64,000 bases of DNA from JACJWR01 sp964627505 (GTDB lineage: Bacteria; Actinomycetota; Actinomycetes; S36-B12; UBA10799): the NCBI GenBank assembly GCA_964627505.1, contig CAZVKB010000001.1, positions 1 through 64,000 of the forward strand. The letters are read 5' to 3'. How positions within the stretch are numbered: the first letter of the stretch is position 1; each line of letters starts with the position of its first letter. Both the position numbers and the translations under genes were made by a program. The notes under the pieces were generated by a model. The model was not told the origin of the DNA, ran no database searches, and saw nothing but the letters and a program-made list of their open reading frames with translations. Shown here in pieces: positions 7,482 through 16,700 of this stretch.

Positions 7482-8327
7482 CTGGACGAGTTGGTCTACA
7501 CGCCCCTCACCACGCCGCAGCAGTGGTGCGAACAGCGCCCGTGCTTCGACATCGGCTCCACCACCTTTAGCGAACCACTGGGCTCCGTGCTGGTGTTCGC
7601 ACTCGCCGCGCTGTGGATCGGCGTGGGCGTAGTTTTCATCAGCACCCGGCACGGCCAACGGTCGAGGTTGTGGTTGGGTATCGCCTTGGCCCTCGGCGGC
7701 CTCGGTGCCGCCCAGGCTGGCGTGAGTTATCAACTCCTGAGTTACCCGTTGAAGTGTGAGGGTTGGGATTTCTGCCGCCTCACCAACGGGTTGGAAGTTG
7801 GCTACAGCCTCACCCAGGCCTTCAGCGTGAGCGCCATGCTCACGGCCGTGGCGTTCGCGTGTACCCGTAGTCCCTTGCGCACATGGCTGATTGGGTACTC
7901 AGTCGCGAATGCCGTCATCTATGTGGTGGTGAGCGCCGTCGGGGTGATGCAGCCGAATGCCACACTGCTCTCATTCACAGTGCTGATGGCCTTCGCCCTA
8001 CCCGGGATTATCGCGGTGCTGGTGATCGCCGCATTGCGCTACCGTCGGCATCACGACCCGATGGACCGGGCCATCGCATGGGCAGCCATTCTCTTGATCG
8101 TCGTCCAGATCGCGTATTTCGCGTACTACGCCGCCGGTATCACCGAAGCCTTATGGAATAACGGGGAGGGCTTCTACTTCTCCGCCAACGATGTGCTGCA
8201 TGTGGGCATGATCGCGTGGCTGATCTACGTGTGGCGAGCACTGGGCCCGCGCCTGCGAGATACTCCAAACACTGAGGATGCAGTGCAGGTTGACACCTCA
8301 GTCGCAGACGGCCCCGCGCGAGGCTGA
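7482..8327 (+). CDS. Multi-pass membrane protein, N-terminus lost in a gap
   Basis: At least 281 residues with about seven hydrophobic helices. I do not recognise the family with confidence. The N-terminal part, with QQWCEQRPCFDIGSTTFSEP before the first helix, and the final helix containing NDVLHVGMIAW loosely recall alkaline-ceramidase/CREST-superfamily membrane hydrolases. However, the second-helix Ser/His pair and the HxxxH motif of that family are not all visible. A CEGWDFC loop could form a disulfide. The 3' end overlaps the convergent ilvD gene by 30 bases. No function is assigned. Confidence 0.7.
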   Translation: MDELVYTPLTTPQQWCEQRPCFDIGSTTFSEPLGSVLVFALAALWIGVGVVFISTRHGQRSRLWLGIALALGGLGAAQAGVSYQLLSYPLKCEGWDFCRLTNGLEVGYSLTQAFSVSAMLTAVAFACTRSPLRTWLIGYSVANAVIYVVVSAVGVMQPNATLLSFTVLMAFALPGIIAVLVIAALRYRRHHDPMDRAIAWAAILLIVVQIAYFAYYAAGITEALWNNGEGFYFSANDVLHVGMIAWLIYVWRALGPRLRDTPNTEDAVQVDTSVADGPARG

Positions 8328-9971
8328 ACCGACGAGTTTCGCGTATTTAGCCAGGACACCTCTGGTGTAGCGCGGCGGCAGCGGAGTCCACTGGGCACGC
8401 CTACGCGCCAACTCGGCATCATCGACGAGCAAGTCGAGGGTGCGTGCCTGCAAGTCGATCCGCACCCGGTCGCCGTCAGCGACGAGCGCGATCGGGCCGC
8501 CGTCGGCTGCTTCGGGTGCCACATGGCCCACGCACAGTCCGGTGGTGCCGCCCGAAAATCGACCGTCGGTGAGCAGCAACACATCTTTACCCAGCCCAGC
8601 ACCCTTGATCGCGCCGGTGATCATGAGCATCTCTCGCATGCCGGGGCCACCTTTTGGCCCTTCCCAACGGATCACCACCACATCGCCAGCCTGGATCGTG
8701 CCGTCCTCCAACGCAGCCATCGCAGACTGTTCGCGTTCGAACACCCGCGCGCGGCCTTCAAACTGGGCCACATGCACGCCGGCGCTCTTGCATACCGCCC
8801 CTTCCGGCGCCAGCGAACCACTCAAGATCGTGATGCCGCCGGTGTCATCCAAAGGCGCCGACATCGCACGCAAAATGTCCCCGTCGGGATCCGGGGAGGG
8901 AATTCGGGCTAGGTTCTCCGCCACTGTCCGCCCAGTCACCGTCAAACAGTCGCCGTTAAGCAGGCCAGCGTCGAGTAGTGCACGCATCACCACCGGCACG
9001 CCACCCACCCGGTCCACGTCGCTCATGACATAGCGTCCAAAGGGCTTGACGTCTGCGAGCAGCGGCACCTTGGAGCCGATGCGGTGAAAATCATGCATAT
9101 CGAGTTCTACTTCAGCTTCATGTGCGATCGCGAGCAGGTGCAGCACTGCATTGGTGGAACCGCCGAATGCCATGACGACGGCGATCGCGTTCTCCAGCGA
9201 GGCCCGCGTGATGATGTCCCGCGCAGTGATACCTTGCGCGATCAAATTCACCACCGCTTCCCCGGATGCGCGCGAGATGCCGTCGCGGCGACGGTCGACA
9301 GCGGGCGGAGCGGCGGATCCAGGCAGCGACATGCCCATCGCTTCCGCGGCACTGGCCATGGTGTTGGCGGTGTACATCCCACCGCAGGCACCTTCGCCAG
9401 GACAGATGGCACGCTCAACCGCGTCCACCTCTTCGCGGGTGATCAGCCCGCGAGCACAGGCACCGACCGCTTCGAAAGCATCGATGATCGTCACGTCTTT
9501 GTCGCCGAGCCGACCCGGCAAGATCGAACCGGCGTACACAAAGACGCTGGCCACGTCGAGCCGGGCGGCGGCCATGAGCATTCCCGGGAGGCTCTTGTCA
9601 CAGCCTGCGAACGTCACCATGCCATCGAGCCGTTCCGCCTGCATGACGGCTTCCACAGAATCGGCGATGATTTCCCGACTGACCAACGAAAAGTGCATGC
9701 CCTCGTGGCCCATGGAGATGCCGTCCGAGACGCTGATGGTGCCGAATTGCATGGGGAACCCACCACCGGCGTGAACGCCCTCTTTGGCAGCTTTTGCCAA
9801 TCGTTCCAGCGACAAGTTGCAGGGGGTGATTTCGTTCCAACTCGACGCGATTCCGATTTGTGGCTTCGGCCAGTCTGCGTCGGTCATGCCAACGGCGCGC
9901 AACATGCCACGGGCTGCTGCACGCTCCAAGCCGTCGGTGACGTCCTTGCTGCGGGGTTTCAGGTCAACCAT
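8298..9971 (-). CDS. ilvD: Dihydroxy-acid dehydratase
   Basis: A 557-residue iron-sulfur enzyme that dehydrates 2,3-dihydroxyisovalerate and 2,3-dihydroxy-3-methylvalerate to the 2-keto acids in Val/Ile synthesis. Conserved cluster and Mg-binding segments are visible: GCDKSLPGMLMA, GEGACGGMYTANTMASAAEA, and GPKGGPGMREM towards the C-terminus. The start MVDLKPRSKDV at 9971 fits family N-termini; a TAGGCT hexamer lies 7 bases upstream and there is no Shine-Dalgarno sequence. It completes, with ilvBN, three branched-chain steps in this window, but is transcribed separately. Confidence 0.97.
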   Translation of the reverse strand: MVDLKPRSKDVTDGLERAAARGMLRAVGMTDADWPKPQIGIASSWNEITPCNLSLERLAKAAKEGVHAGGGFPMQFGTISVSDGISMGHEGMHFSLVSREIIADSVEAVMQAERLDGMVTFAGCDKSLPGMLMAAARLDVASVFVYAGSILPGRLGDKDVTIIDAFEAVGACARGLITREEVDAVERAICPGEGACGGMYTANTMASAAEAMGMSLPGSAAPPAVDRRRDGISRASGEAVVNLIAQGITARDIITRASLENAIAVVMAFGGSTNAVLHLLAIAHEAEVELDMHDFHRIGSKVPLLADVKPFGRYVMSDVDRVGGVPVVMRALLDAGLLNGDCLTVTGRTVAENLARIPSPDPDGDILRAMSAPLDDTGGITILSGSLAPEGAVCKSAGVHVAQFEGRARVFEREQSAMAALEDGTIQAGDVVVIRWEGPKGGPGMREMLMITGAIKGAGLGKDVLLLTDGRFSGGTTGLCVGHVAPEAADGGPIALVADGDRVRIDLQARTLDLLVDDAELARRRAQWTPLPPRYTRGVLAKYAKLVGSASRGAVCD

Positions 9972-9978
9972 GACGCTC

Positions 9979-9984
9979 AGCCTA
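9979..9984 (-). promoter_or_regulatory. Probable -10 element of ilvD
   Basis: TAGGCT on the minus strand ends 7 bases before the ilvD ATG; consistent with a leaderless message. No clear -35. Confidence 0.4.
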
Positions 9985-10031
9985 GTGACCCATGCTGGCG
10001 CAGTCGGCACCGGCGAAGGCCGATCTTGACA

Positions 10032-10574
10032 TCACATGGTCAACGGCACATCCAGGTCCACACCCACCTGCACGCGATTTGCGACTCGCAGCGCGCCCAG
10101 CATCGTGCTGTAGGGCAAGAGACCGAAGTCTTTCTGCCGCACCCAGGTGCTGCCGCGGACGGCGAGGCCGGAGGCAGACGGTTCGACCGCGACAGTCACG
10201 GTGCATGGCTGTGGTCGCCGCGCGATTTCCAGGGTGCCGGCGACGCTGAAGCCATCACCGGTCTTGGTGAAGGCGTAGGCATCGAAACGACAGGTCGGGA
10301 ATTCCTGGCTGTGCAAGGTGTTAGCCGCGTTGCGCAAGATGGTTTGGTAGTCGCCTTCCGACAGCGGCTTCATGCCGGTACCCTCGGCCACGGTAAGTGT
10401 GTCCAGCCGCGCGACGACGGAGATCGCTTGCGGATCATCGCCTTCGTATCTCAGCGTGGCCGTCCAATCGGTGACGAGCAACGTGAGCGAGTGTCCTAGT
10501 CGTGCCGCAGCGCCGTCAGCTGAAGTCTGCACTGTGAGGCGACCGGCATCAGGTCCAAAGTCAAGTGTTGGCAC
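10032..10574 (-). CDS. YceI-like (polyisoprenoid-binding barrel) protein
   Basis: A 180-residue protein with the YceI/lipocalin-like pattern: an N-terminal HSLTLLVTDWTATL strand region, the central QISVVARLDTLTV-type repeat, and a C-terminal GTLEIARRPQPCTVTVAV segment ending in LDVPLTM. YceI proteins bind isoprenoid or amphiphilic ligands. The GTG at 10574 is preferred because it gives the family length and has TACGCT exactly 6 bases upstream. A longer in-frame extension to 10919 is Arg/Cys-rich and overlaps the neighbour. No signal peptide is visible, unlike the secreted proteobacterial members. Ligand unknown. Confidence 0.75.
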   Translation of the reverse strand: MPTLDFGPDAGRLTVQTSADGAAARLGHSLTLLVTDWTATLRYEGDDPQAISVVARLDTLTVAEGTGMKPLSEGDYQTILRNAANTLHSQEFPTCRFDAYAFTKTGDGFSVAGTLEIARRPQPCTVTVAVEPSASGLAVRGSTWVRQKDFGLLPYSTMLGALRVANRVQVGVDLDVPLTM

Positions 10575-10580
10575 GACAGC

Positions 10581-10586
10581 AGCGTA
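10581..10586 (-). promoter_or_regulatory. Probable -10 element of the YceI-like gene
   Basis: TACGCT on the minus strand lies 6 bases before the GTG start at 10574; it supports that start over the longer frame. Confidence 0.4.
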
Positions 10587-10798
10587 GATGCTACAGGTTG
10601 CGGTATTTCCAGTGGCTGCTGACGAAAGGGCCCCACAAGGGCCGCACCCGACCGAAAACGCGCGACGGGCGCGCCGCCCCGCACTCACACATCGGACTGC
10701 GCCTGGCTGCATCGGGTGGAATTGGCAGGTATCGACTGCATCACGTTGCTGACCCCTCGCCGGCCGACCGCCCCCGACCACAAGCGCACAATGGCGAA

Positions 10799-11710
10799 AT
10801 GGACGCCGCCCTGCACTACCGTGGATTTCGCTTCCACGGTCGTGACCACACTTCCTTGGTGGGCTGGTGCAACGATGCCGACGGCCCGCCGCTGCTCGTC
10901 GCCAACGGTTTGGGAACACCCCCCGAAGCCTGGCCGCGGCTGCTATCCCATCAGCCCGATTATCACGTCGCAGGCTGGAACCACCGCGGTGGTCTCGGCT
11001 CAGATCGTCCGGCCGACCCCACTCGGATCACCGTCGCCGACCATGTGGACGACGCCTTCGCACTCATGGATCACATTGGCTGGCAGTCCACGGTGGTGGT
11101 GGGCTGGTCGATCGGCGTTAACGTGGCTTTCGAAATGGCGGCTCGCGAACCGCACCGAGTCGACGGCATCGTCGCACTTGCCGGAGTCCCCGGTGGCACG
11201 TTCGAAGCCGGCTTCGCGCCACTGATGGTCCCCAAACCACTGCGCCGGCACGTGTCGATGGGTGTAGTGCAAGCCGGGAAACTGCTGGGCACCCCGCTCA
11301 CCGCGCTCGCCCAGCGCGTCCCCAAAGAACGTTCGTTCGCGGACTTCCTGCGCTGGAGCGGCTTCATGATGCCCTACGCGCGCACAGACGACGCCCTGCC
11401 CTGGATCCGGGCGTTTCTGGAACATGACTTCCACTGGTACTTCACGTTGATGGCCGCCGCTGCCGAACACCAACCAATCGACCCATCGTTCGTCCAAGTG
11501 CCGGTGACCATTGTCGCCGGCGGCTTCGATGTCATGACCTCCATGCGCGATGTCGTCGCTTTCGCTGAGCAGATCCCGCACGCGGCACTGCACGTGCTGC
11601 ACGGAACCCACATGCTGCCGATCGAGTTTCCCGATCACATTTTGGAACTCATCCACGATGTGTATGAGCAAGCGGCCCACCGTGCCCGCACCCTGCCCGA
11701 AACCGCGTGA
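10799..11710 (+). CDS. Alpha/beta-hydrolase fold protein
   Basis: A 303-residue alpha/beta hydrolase. The nucleophile elbow is GWSIG (Ser about residue 104), followed by VNVAFEMAAREPHRV. The oxyanion region is VANGLGTPPEAW, and the C-terminal catalytic His is likely in HGTHMLPIE. The acid is probably the Asp in VAGGFDVMTS. The start at 10799 is chosen because MDAALHYRGFRFHGRDHT leads straight into the core fold; upstream in-frame codons are low-quality. It is divergent from the YceI-like gene and convergent with rluD. Substrate not predictable. Confidence 0.85.
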   Translation: MDAALHYRGFRFHGRDHTSLVGWCNDADGPPLLVANGLGTPPEAWPRLLSHQPDYHVAGWNHRGGLGSDRPADPTRITVADHVDDAFALMDHIGWQSTVVVGWSIGVNVAFEMAAREPHRVDGIVALAGVPGGTFEAGFAPLMVPKPLRRHVSMGVVQAGKLLGTPLTALAQRVPKERSFADFLRWSGFMMPYARTDDALPWIRAFLEHDFHWYFTLMAAAAEHQPIDPSFVQVPVTIVAGGFDVMTSMRDVVAFAEQIPHAALHVLHGTHMLPIEFPDHILELIHDVYEQAAHRARTLPETA

Positions 11711-11719
11711 CCCGCGAGT

Positions 11720-12649
11720 TCATCCCGTGGGCGACCCGATTGCCACCAGGGCTGCCTGGAGATCATCTGGGTAGTCAGAGGTGAACTCCACCCACGCTTC
11801 GGTGCCGGGGTGGCGGAACCCGAGCCGTGTGGCGTGCAACCACTGTCGGTGCAATCCCAGCCGCGTTGCCAACACCGGGTCGGCACCGTAGGTGAGGTCA
11901 CCGGCACACGGGTGCCGCAGCGCTGCGAAGTGCACCCGGATCTGGTGCGTGCGACCCGTCTCCAGCGACACCTCCACCAGACTCGCGTGCCGAAACGCCT
12001 CCAGTGTGTCGTAGTGCGTGATGCTGCGTCGCCCACCTGACACCACGGCGAAGCGGTAGTCCGCGCTGGGATGCCGCCCGATCGGCGCATCAATCGTGCC
12101 GCTACTGGGATCGAGCCGCCCCTGAACCAACGCGTGGTAAATCTTCTGCGGGACGCGTTCGCGAAACTGATCCTTCAGCGAGGTGTAGGCCCGGTCCGAG
12201 ACTGCCACCACCATCAGTCCGCTGGTTCCGACATCCAGCCGATGCACAATCCCCTCGCGCTCGGCCGGCCCCAGCCGAGACAGCGCATGCCCGGCGGCGG
12301 CTAGTCCCGCGGTCACAGTCGGCCCAGTCCAACCAGGGCTGGGATGCGCGGCAACCCCCACTGGCTTGTCCACCACGATGACGTCCTCGTCCGCAAAACA
12401 CACCCGCAAACCGGCCACCGGTTCCGGCGCCTGTCCGGCTGGGGCTTCTGGAAAGTCCACCTCGACGACTGCGTCTACATCGGGCCGCACCGACTTCGCC
12501 GCCATGACACCATCCACCCGGACCGCACCTGCGGCCACAAGTTCCGCCGCCGCTGTGCGCGAGAGCCCGAGCATCCGGGAGAGCACCACATCCAAACGCT
12601 CCCCCGCCAGGGCATCGGGCACAGGCAGGTATTTCGTGGCCACAATCAA
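11720..12649 (-). CDS. rluD: RluD-family 23S rRNA pseudouridine synthase
   Basis: A 309-residue RluA/RluD-type pseudouridine synthase that isomerises uridines in 23S rRNA. There is an N-terminal S4 RNA-binding domain (RLDVVLSRMLGLSRTAAAEL, residues about 18-80) and the catalytic motif HRLDVGTSGLMVVA with the active-site Asp. The C-terminal block GRTHQIRVHFAALRHPCAGD is also typical. The ATG overlaps the lspA stop by 4 bases (ATGA), so the gene is translated from the dksA-like/lspA/rluD operon, a common actinobacterial order. Confidence 0.95.
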   Translation of the reverse strand: MIVATKYLPVPDALAGERLDVVLSRMLGLSRTAAAELVAAGAVRVDGVMAAKSVRPDVDAVVEVDFPEAPAGQAPEPVAGLRVCFADEDVIVVDKPVGVAAHPSPGWTGPTVTAGLAAAGHALSRLGPAEREGIVHRLDVGTSGLMVVAVSDRAYTSLKDQFRERVPQKIYHALVQGRLDPSSGTIDAPIGRHPSADYRFAVVSGGRRSITHYDTLEAFRHASLVEVSLETGRTHQIRVHFAALRHPCAGDLTYGADPVLATRLGLHRQWLHATRLGFRHPGTEAWVEFTSDYPDDLQAALVAIGSPTG

Positions 12650-13200
12650 CCTGAGGTCTCCGGCGGTGCCACCGCACTTGCCGCGTCAGCTTCGGCCTCC
12701 TTGGAGTCCCGCCCGGTGCGCGAACCATCGAAGTCGATTCCCAGCAGCGCCAAAACCACCATCAGGATTGCCGACCCCACCACCGCCATGTCGGCCACGT
12801 TGAACACCGGCCAGTACGGAATCGCGATGAAGTCCACCACATGTCCCCGCAGCCCCCCCGGGGTCCGAAACCCGCGGTCGATCAGGTTTCCCAGTGCCCC
12901 ACCCACCATGCCCCCCATGGCGATCGCCCACCACACCGAACGCAAATGGTGAGCCTTGCTGAGCAGCACCCCGACAATCACCAAAGCCAACAAACTGACG
13001 ATCAGCGTCGAGCCCGAACCCAGCGAGAACGCCGCTCCCGGATTGCGCACGAATGTCAGCACAAGGAGCTCGCCCACCACCGAAACATCGGCCCGGCCTT
13101 CCAGCGTTGCCACCGCCCAAGCTTTGCTCAACTGGTCGATCACCAGCACAATCACGGCGGTGAGCAGCACCACCGGCCACATCGCCCGCCGCACGGCCAT
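12646..13200 (-). CDS. lspA: Signal peptidase II (prolipoprotein)
   Basis: A 184-residue inner-membrane aspartyl peptidase that removes signal peptides from diacylated prolipoproteins. Four membrane helices are visible. Both catalytic Asp motifs are present: GALGNLIDRG and FNVADMAVVGSA. The N-terminal VLVIDQLSKAWAV and FVRNPGAAFSLG segments are family signatures. The ATG at 13200 overlaps the preceding TGA (ATGA) and is preferred over an in-frame start 33 bases upstream. The C-terminal tail beyond residue 160 is acidic and variable. Confidence 0.96.
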   Translation of the reverse strand: MAVRRAMWPVVLLTAVIVLVIDQLSKAWAVATLEGRADVSVVGELLVLTFVRNPGAAFSLGSGSTLIVSLLALVIVGVLLSKAHHLRSVWWAIAMGGMVGGALGNLIDRGFRTPGGLRGHVVDFIAIPYWPVFNVADMAVVGSAILMVVLALLGIDFDGSRTGRDSKEAEADAASAVAPPETSG

Positions 13201-13580
13201 CAGCCGCCCTCTGCCACCTTGCACGCCATGCACTGGGTCGCCCGCGGGTATGCTTCCAGCCGCAACTTGCCGATGGGCCCGCCGCAGGTCTCACAGATGC
13301 CATAGGTACCAGCGTCCACCCGGGAAATCGCCCGCTCCACCTGCCCCAGCGCCTCGCGTACCTGCTCTGCCACATACATGTCTTGTTCACGTTCGAACGT
13401 CTTCGAACCAGCGTCAGCGACGTCATCGCCACTTCCGTCGCCGGAGTCGTTGATCAAGCCCTCGATGTCGCGCTCAGAGTTTTCCAGGTCAGTGCGCAGA
13501 CGCTCTGCCTCCGTCTGCAATTCCGCGCGAACCGCCGCCAACTCTTCGGAGGTGAACACTTCGGTGCCGGTTTCTGACAT
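13200..13580 (-). CDS. DksA/TraR-family C4 zinc-finger protein
   Basis: A 126-residue protein with an N-terminal coiled coil (residues about 10-85) and a C-terminal C4 zinc finger: C96-ETC99 and C117-MAC120 around GGPIGKLRLEAYPRATQ. Actinobacterial relatives include the CarD-independent DksA-like RNA-polymerase secondary-channel proteins. The DxxDA-type tip of DksA is not clearly present, so activity at RNA polymerase is inferred. An AAAGGA Shine-Dalgarno sequence precedes the ATG. It heads the operon with lspA and rluD and is divergent from ileS. Confidence 0.9.
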   Translation of the reverse strand: MSETGTEVFTSEELAAVRAELQTEAERLRTDLENSERDIEGLINDSGDGSGDDVADAGSKTFEREQDMYVAEQVREALGQVERAISRVDAGTYGICETCGGPIGKLRLEAYPRATQCMACKVAEGG

Positions 13581-13753
13581 CGGCGTCCTTTCAGATCGGG
13601 AGGTTCACCTCGAACACAAGGATTGCCATGCGCTGCGGGTGCGGTAGGCACAGAGGATACCGGAGGGTGGCTGAACCCCCGTGCACGGATATTGTGTCGT
13701 GCCAGCAACAGTTGTGCCCCGACCTGGCTGAACGCAGCCGAAAACCATGTCAA

Positions 13754-13767
13754 CCCACGGAGGTGGG
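13754..13767 (+). promoter_or_regulatory. Hairpin carrying the ileS ribosome-binding site
   Basis: CCCAC (13754-13758) and GTGGG (13763-13767) form a perfect 5-bp stem whose loop is GGAG, the Shine-Dalgarno core. The 3' arm touches the ileS ATG at 13768. An upstream ACCCCCGTG (13675-13683) can also pair with CACGGAGGT (13756-13764), with one mismatch. Translational control is an inference. Confidence 0.45.
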
Positions 13768-16700
13768 ATGTACCGCCCTGTGCCTGCCCGCATTGATCTG
13801 CCCGCGATGGAACGGGAGATGATGGCCATCTGGGCGGAGACCGACGTGTTCCACCGCAGCCTCGTGGCCACCCACGGGGGCGAACCTTGGGTGTTTTATG
13901 AAGGCCCCCCCACTGCAAACGGCATGCCCGGCACCCACCACATCGAGGCACGGGTGTTCAAGGACGTGTTCCCGCGGTTCAAAACCATGCAGGGGCGCTA
14001 TGTGCCCCGCAAAGCTGGTTGGGACTGCCACGGTCTGCCGGTGGAGTTGGCCGTAGAGAAGGAACTCGGCTTCTCGGGCAAGGGCGACATCGAGGCGTAC
14101 GGTATCGAGGCCTTCAACGATCGTTGCCGGGAGTCGGTCCTGCGCCACGTCGCCGAATTCGGCGCGCTGACCGAGCGGATGGGCTACTGGGTCGACACCG
14201 ACGACGCCTACTGGACCATGTCCAGCGATTACATCGAAAGTGTGTGGTGGTCGCTGGCCCAGATCCATCGCGCCGGTTTGCTCGCAGAAGATCACCGAGT
14301 GTCGCCGTATTGCCCCCGCTGCGGCACCACGTTGAGCGATCATGAACTGGCGCAGGGGTACGAAACCGTGCACGATCCTTCCGTCTTCGTGCGTATGCCG
14401 GTGACCGAGGGTCCCCTGCTCACCGAATTTCCGGGACTGACGCTGCTGGTCTGGACCACCACCCCGTGGACGTTGGTGTCCAACACCGCCGTTGCGGTAG
14501 CCCCCGCTGCCGACTATGTCGTGATCGAAACCCCCGAAGGTGAACGACTCGTGGTGGCCGAGGCGCTTCGGTCGCGGGTCGCCCCCGAAGCCCAGGTGCT
14601 GGCCCACGTGAGTGGCCGGGATCTGGAACACACTGCTTACCGAGCGCCCTTCGACTTGGTGGACATTCCCGAGGCCCACTACGTGATTCTGGGCGAGTAC
14701 GTCACCACCGACGACGGTTCCGGCCTGGTGCACATCGCTCCGGCTTTTGGCGCCGACGACCTCGCAGTGTCCCGCAGCTACCACCTGCCCGTGATCAATC
14801 CTGTCGCTGCCGATGGCACCTTCAACCCGGACATCCCACTCGTCGGCGGCATGTTCTTCAAAGACGCCGACCCGCTTTTGGTGGCCGATCTGGAAGCCCG
14901 GGGACTGCTCTATCTGCGGCTGGACTATGAACACAATTACCCACACTGCTGGCGCTGCCACACTCCCTTGATCTACTACGCACAACCGTCCTGGTACATC
15001 CGTACCACCGAGATCAAGGACCGACTGCTGCGCGAAAACGACGCAACGAACTGGTTTCCGTCGACGATCAAGCACGGTCGTTTTGGTGACTGGTTGCACA
15101 ACAACGTCGACTGGGCCCTGTCGCGCAAGCGCTATTGGGGCACGCCGCTGCCGCTCTGGCGCTGTCCCGAGGGCCACGTCACCGCCGTGGAGTCACTGCT
15201 GGACCTCAGTGATCGGGCCGGTCGAAATGTGGTCGGGCTCGACCCGCACCGGCCCTTCGTCGATGACATCACGATCGCCTGCGAATCCTGCGGGGAGGTC
15301 GCTCACCGTGTGCCGGAAGTGATCGACTGCTGGTATGACTCCGGCGCCATGCCGTTCGCCCAGTTCGGTTACCCCCATCGCAACCAGGAGTTGTTCGAGG
15401 CCCGCTACCCCGCGGATTTCGTCTGCGAAGCCATCGATCAGACCCGCGGGTGGTTCTACACCCTGATGGCCGTGGGCACGTTGGTGTTTGACCAGTCGAG
15501 TTACCGGAATGTGCTGTGCCTTGGCCACATTCTCGACGCCGAGGGCCGCAAAATGAGCAAGCACCTTGGCAACGTGCTGGAACCGATCCCCCTGATGGAT
15601 GCGCACGGCGCGGATGCTGTGCGTTGGTTCATGTTGGCGGCGGGTTCGCCCTGGCAATCCCGGCGCGTGAGCCACGACGCCATCGACGACGTCGTACGGC
15701 GCGTACTGCTCACCTACTGGAACACCGTGAGTTTCCAGTCGCTGTATGCCCGCACCGCCGGTTGGGACCAGGCTACGGGTGCGGGTGCGGCAGACCTGAC
15801 GTCCCTGGATCGTTGGGCGTTGGCCGAGGCTGCGCGCGTGGTGGGCGTAGTCACCGATGCGCTGGAGGAGTTCGACACCCAGTTGGCCGGCAAGACGTTG
15901 AGCGCCTTCGTAGACGACCTTTCCAACTGGTATGTGCGACGCAGTCGACGACGGTTCTGGCAGGGCGATCCAGCTGCTCTGCACACGTTGCACTCGTGTC
16001 TGCGCACGGTGACGTTGCTGATGGCCCCGTTCACTCCCTTCATCACCGACCGGGTGTGGCGCGATCTGTTCGCCGAATCCGAAGGAGTCGATTCGGTGCA
16101 CTTGGCCCGTTGGCCGGAGCCCGGGGATACCGATGCCCAGCTGGCCGCTGACGTAGCAGCGGTGCGGACTTTGGTGGATTTGGGCCGCTCCGCCCGCGCC
16201 GACTCTGGTGTGCGCACCCGGCAACCGCTGCGTCGGGCATTGGTCTCTGCCCCGCGGTGGGAGCACCTTGCAGACGATCTCAAAGCGCAATTCACCGAAG
16301 AGGTCAATGTACTGGCAGTTGTCCCGCTGGCCGACGCGGCTGAAGACCTTGTGGAGGTCAGCGTGAAGCCGAACTTCCGCGCTCTCGGCAAACGCTTCGG
16401 CAAGGGCACCCCACAGGTCGCGGCTGCACTGGCTGAGCTCCCACCCGCCGCGGTAGCCGCTGACGTGCGGGAATCCGGCCAGGTCACTGTGCAGTTGGCG
16501 GGATCAGCTGAAGTGCTCACGGCTGACGAAGTGATCATCACGGAACGTCCGCTGTCCGGCTGGAGTGTGGCGAGCAGCGATGGCGTGACTGTCGCATTGG
16601 ATCTCACCCTGGATGAGGAGTTGCTCGCCCTCGGACGGGTGCGCGAAATCATCCGGGCGCTGCAAGAAGCCCGCAAGCAGGCCGGTTTGGAGATTACTGA

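Noticed and set aside
6570..8327. A single 585-codon frame joining the LysR regulator and the membrane protein
   Set aside because: It runs only through the 100-N placeholder; the two halves are complete in kind and unrelated, so they are separate genes.
13600..13767. T-box riboswitch upstream of ileS
   Set aside because: An AGGGTGGC segment is present at 13663-13671, but the canonical AGGGTGGNACCGCG is not, the base after TGG would not match the tRNA-Ile discriminator A, and no specifier stem could be drawn.
13750..15177. 475-codon minus-strand frame opposite ileS
   Set aside because: Antisense shadow of ileS with low-complexity composition and no recognisable motif; similar shadows occur opposite ilvB, ilvD and murC.
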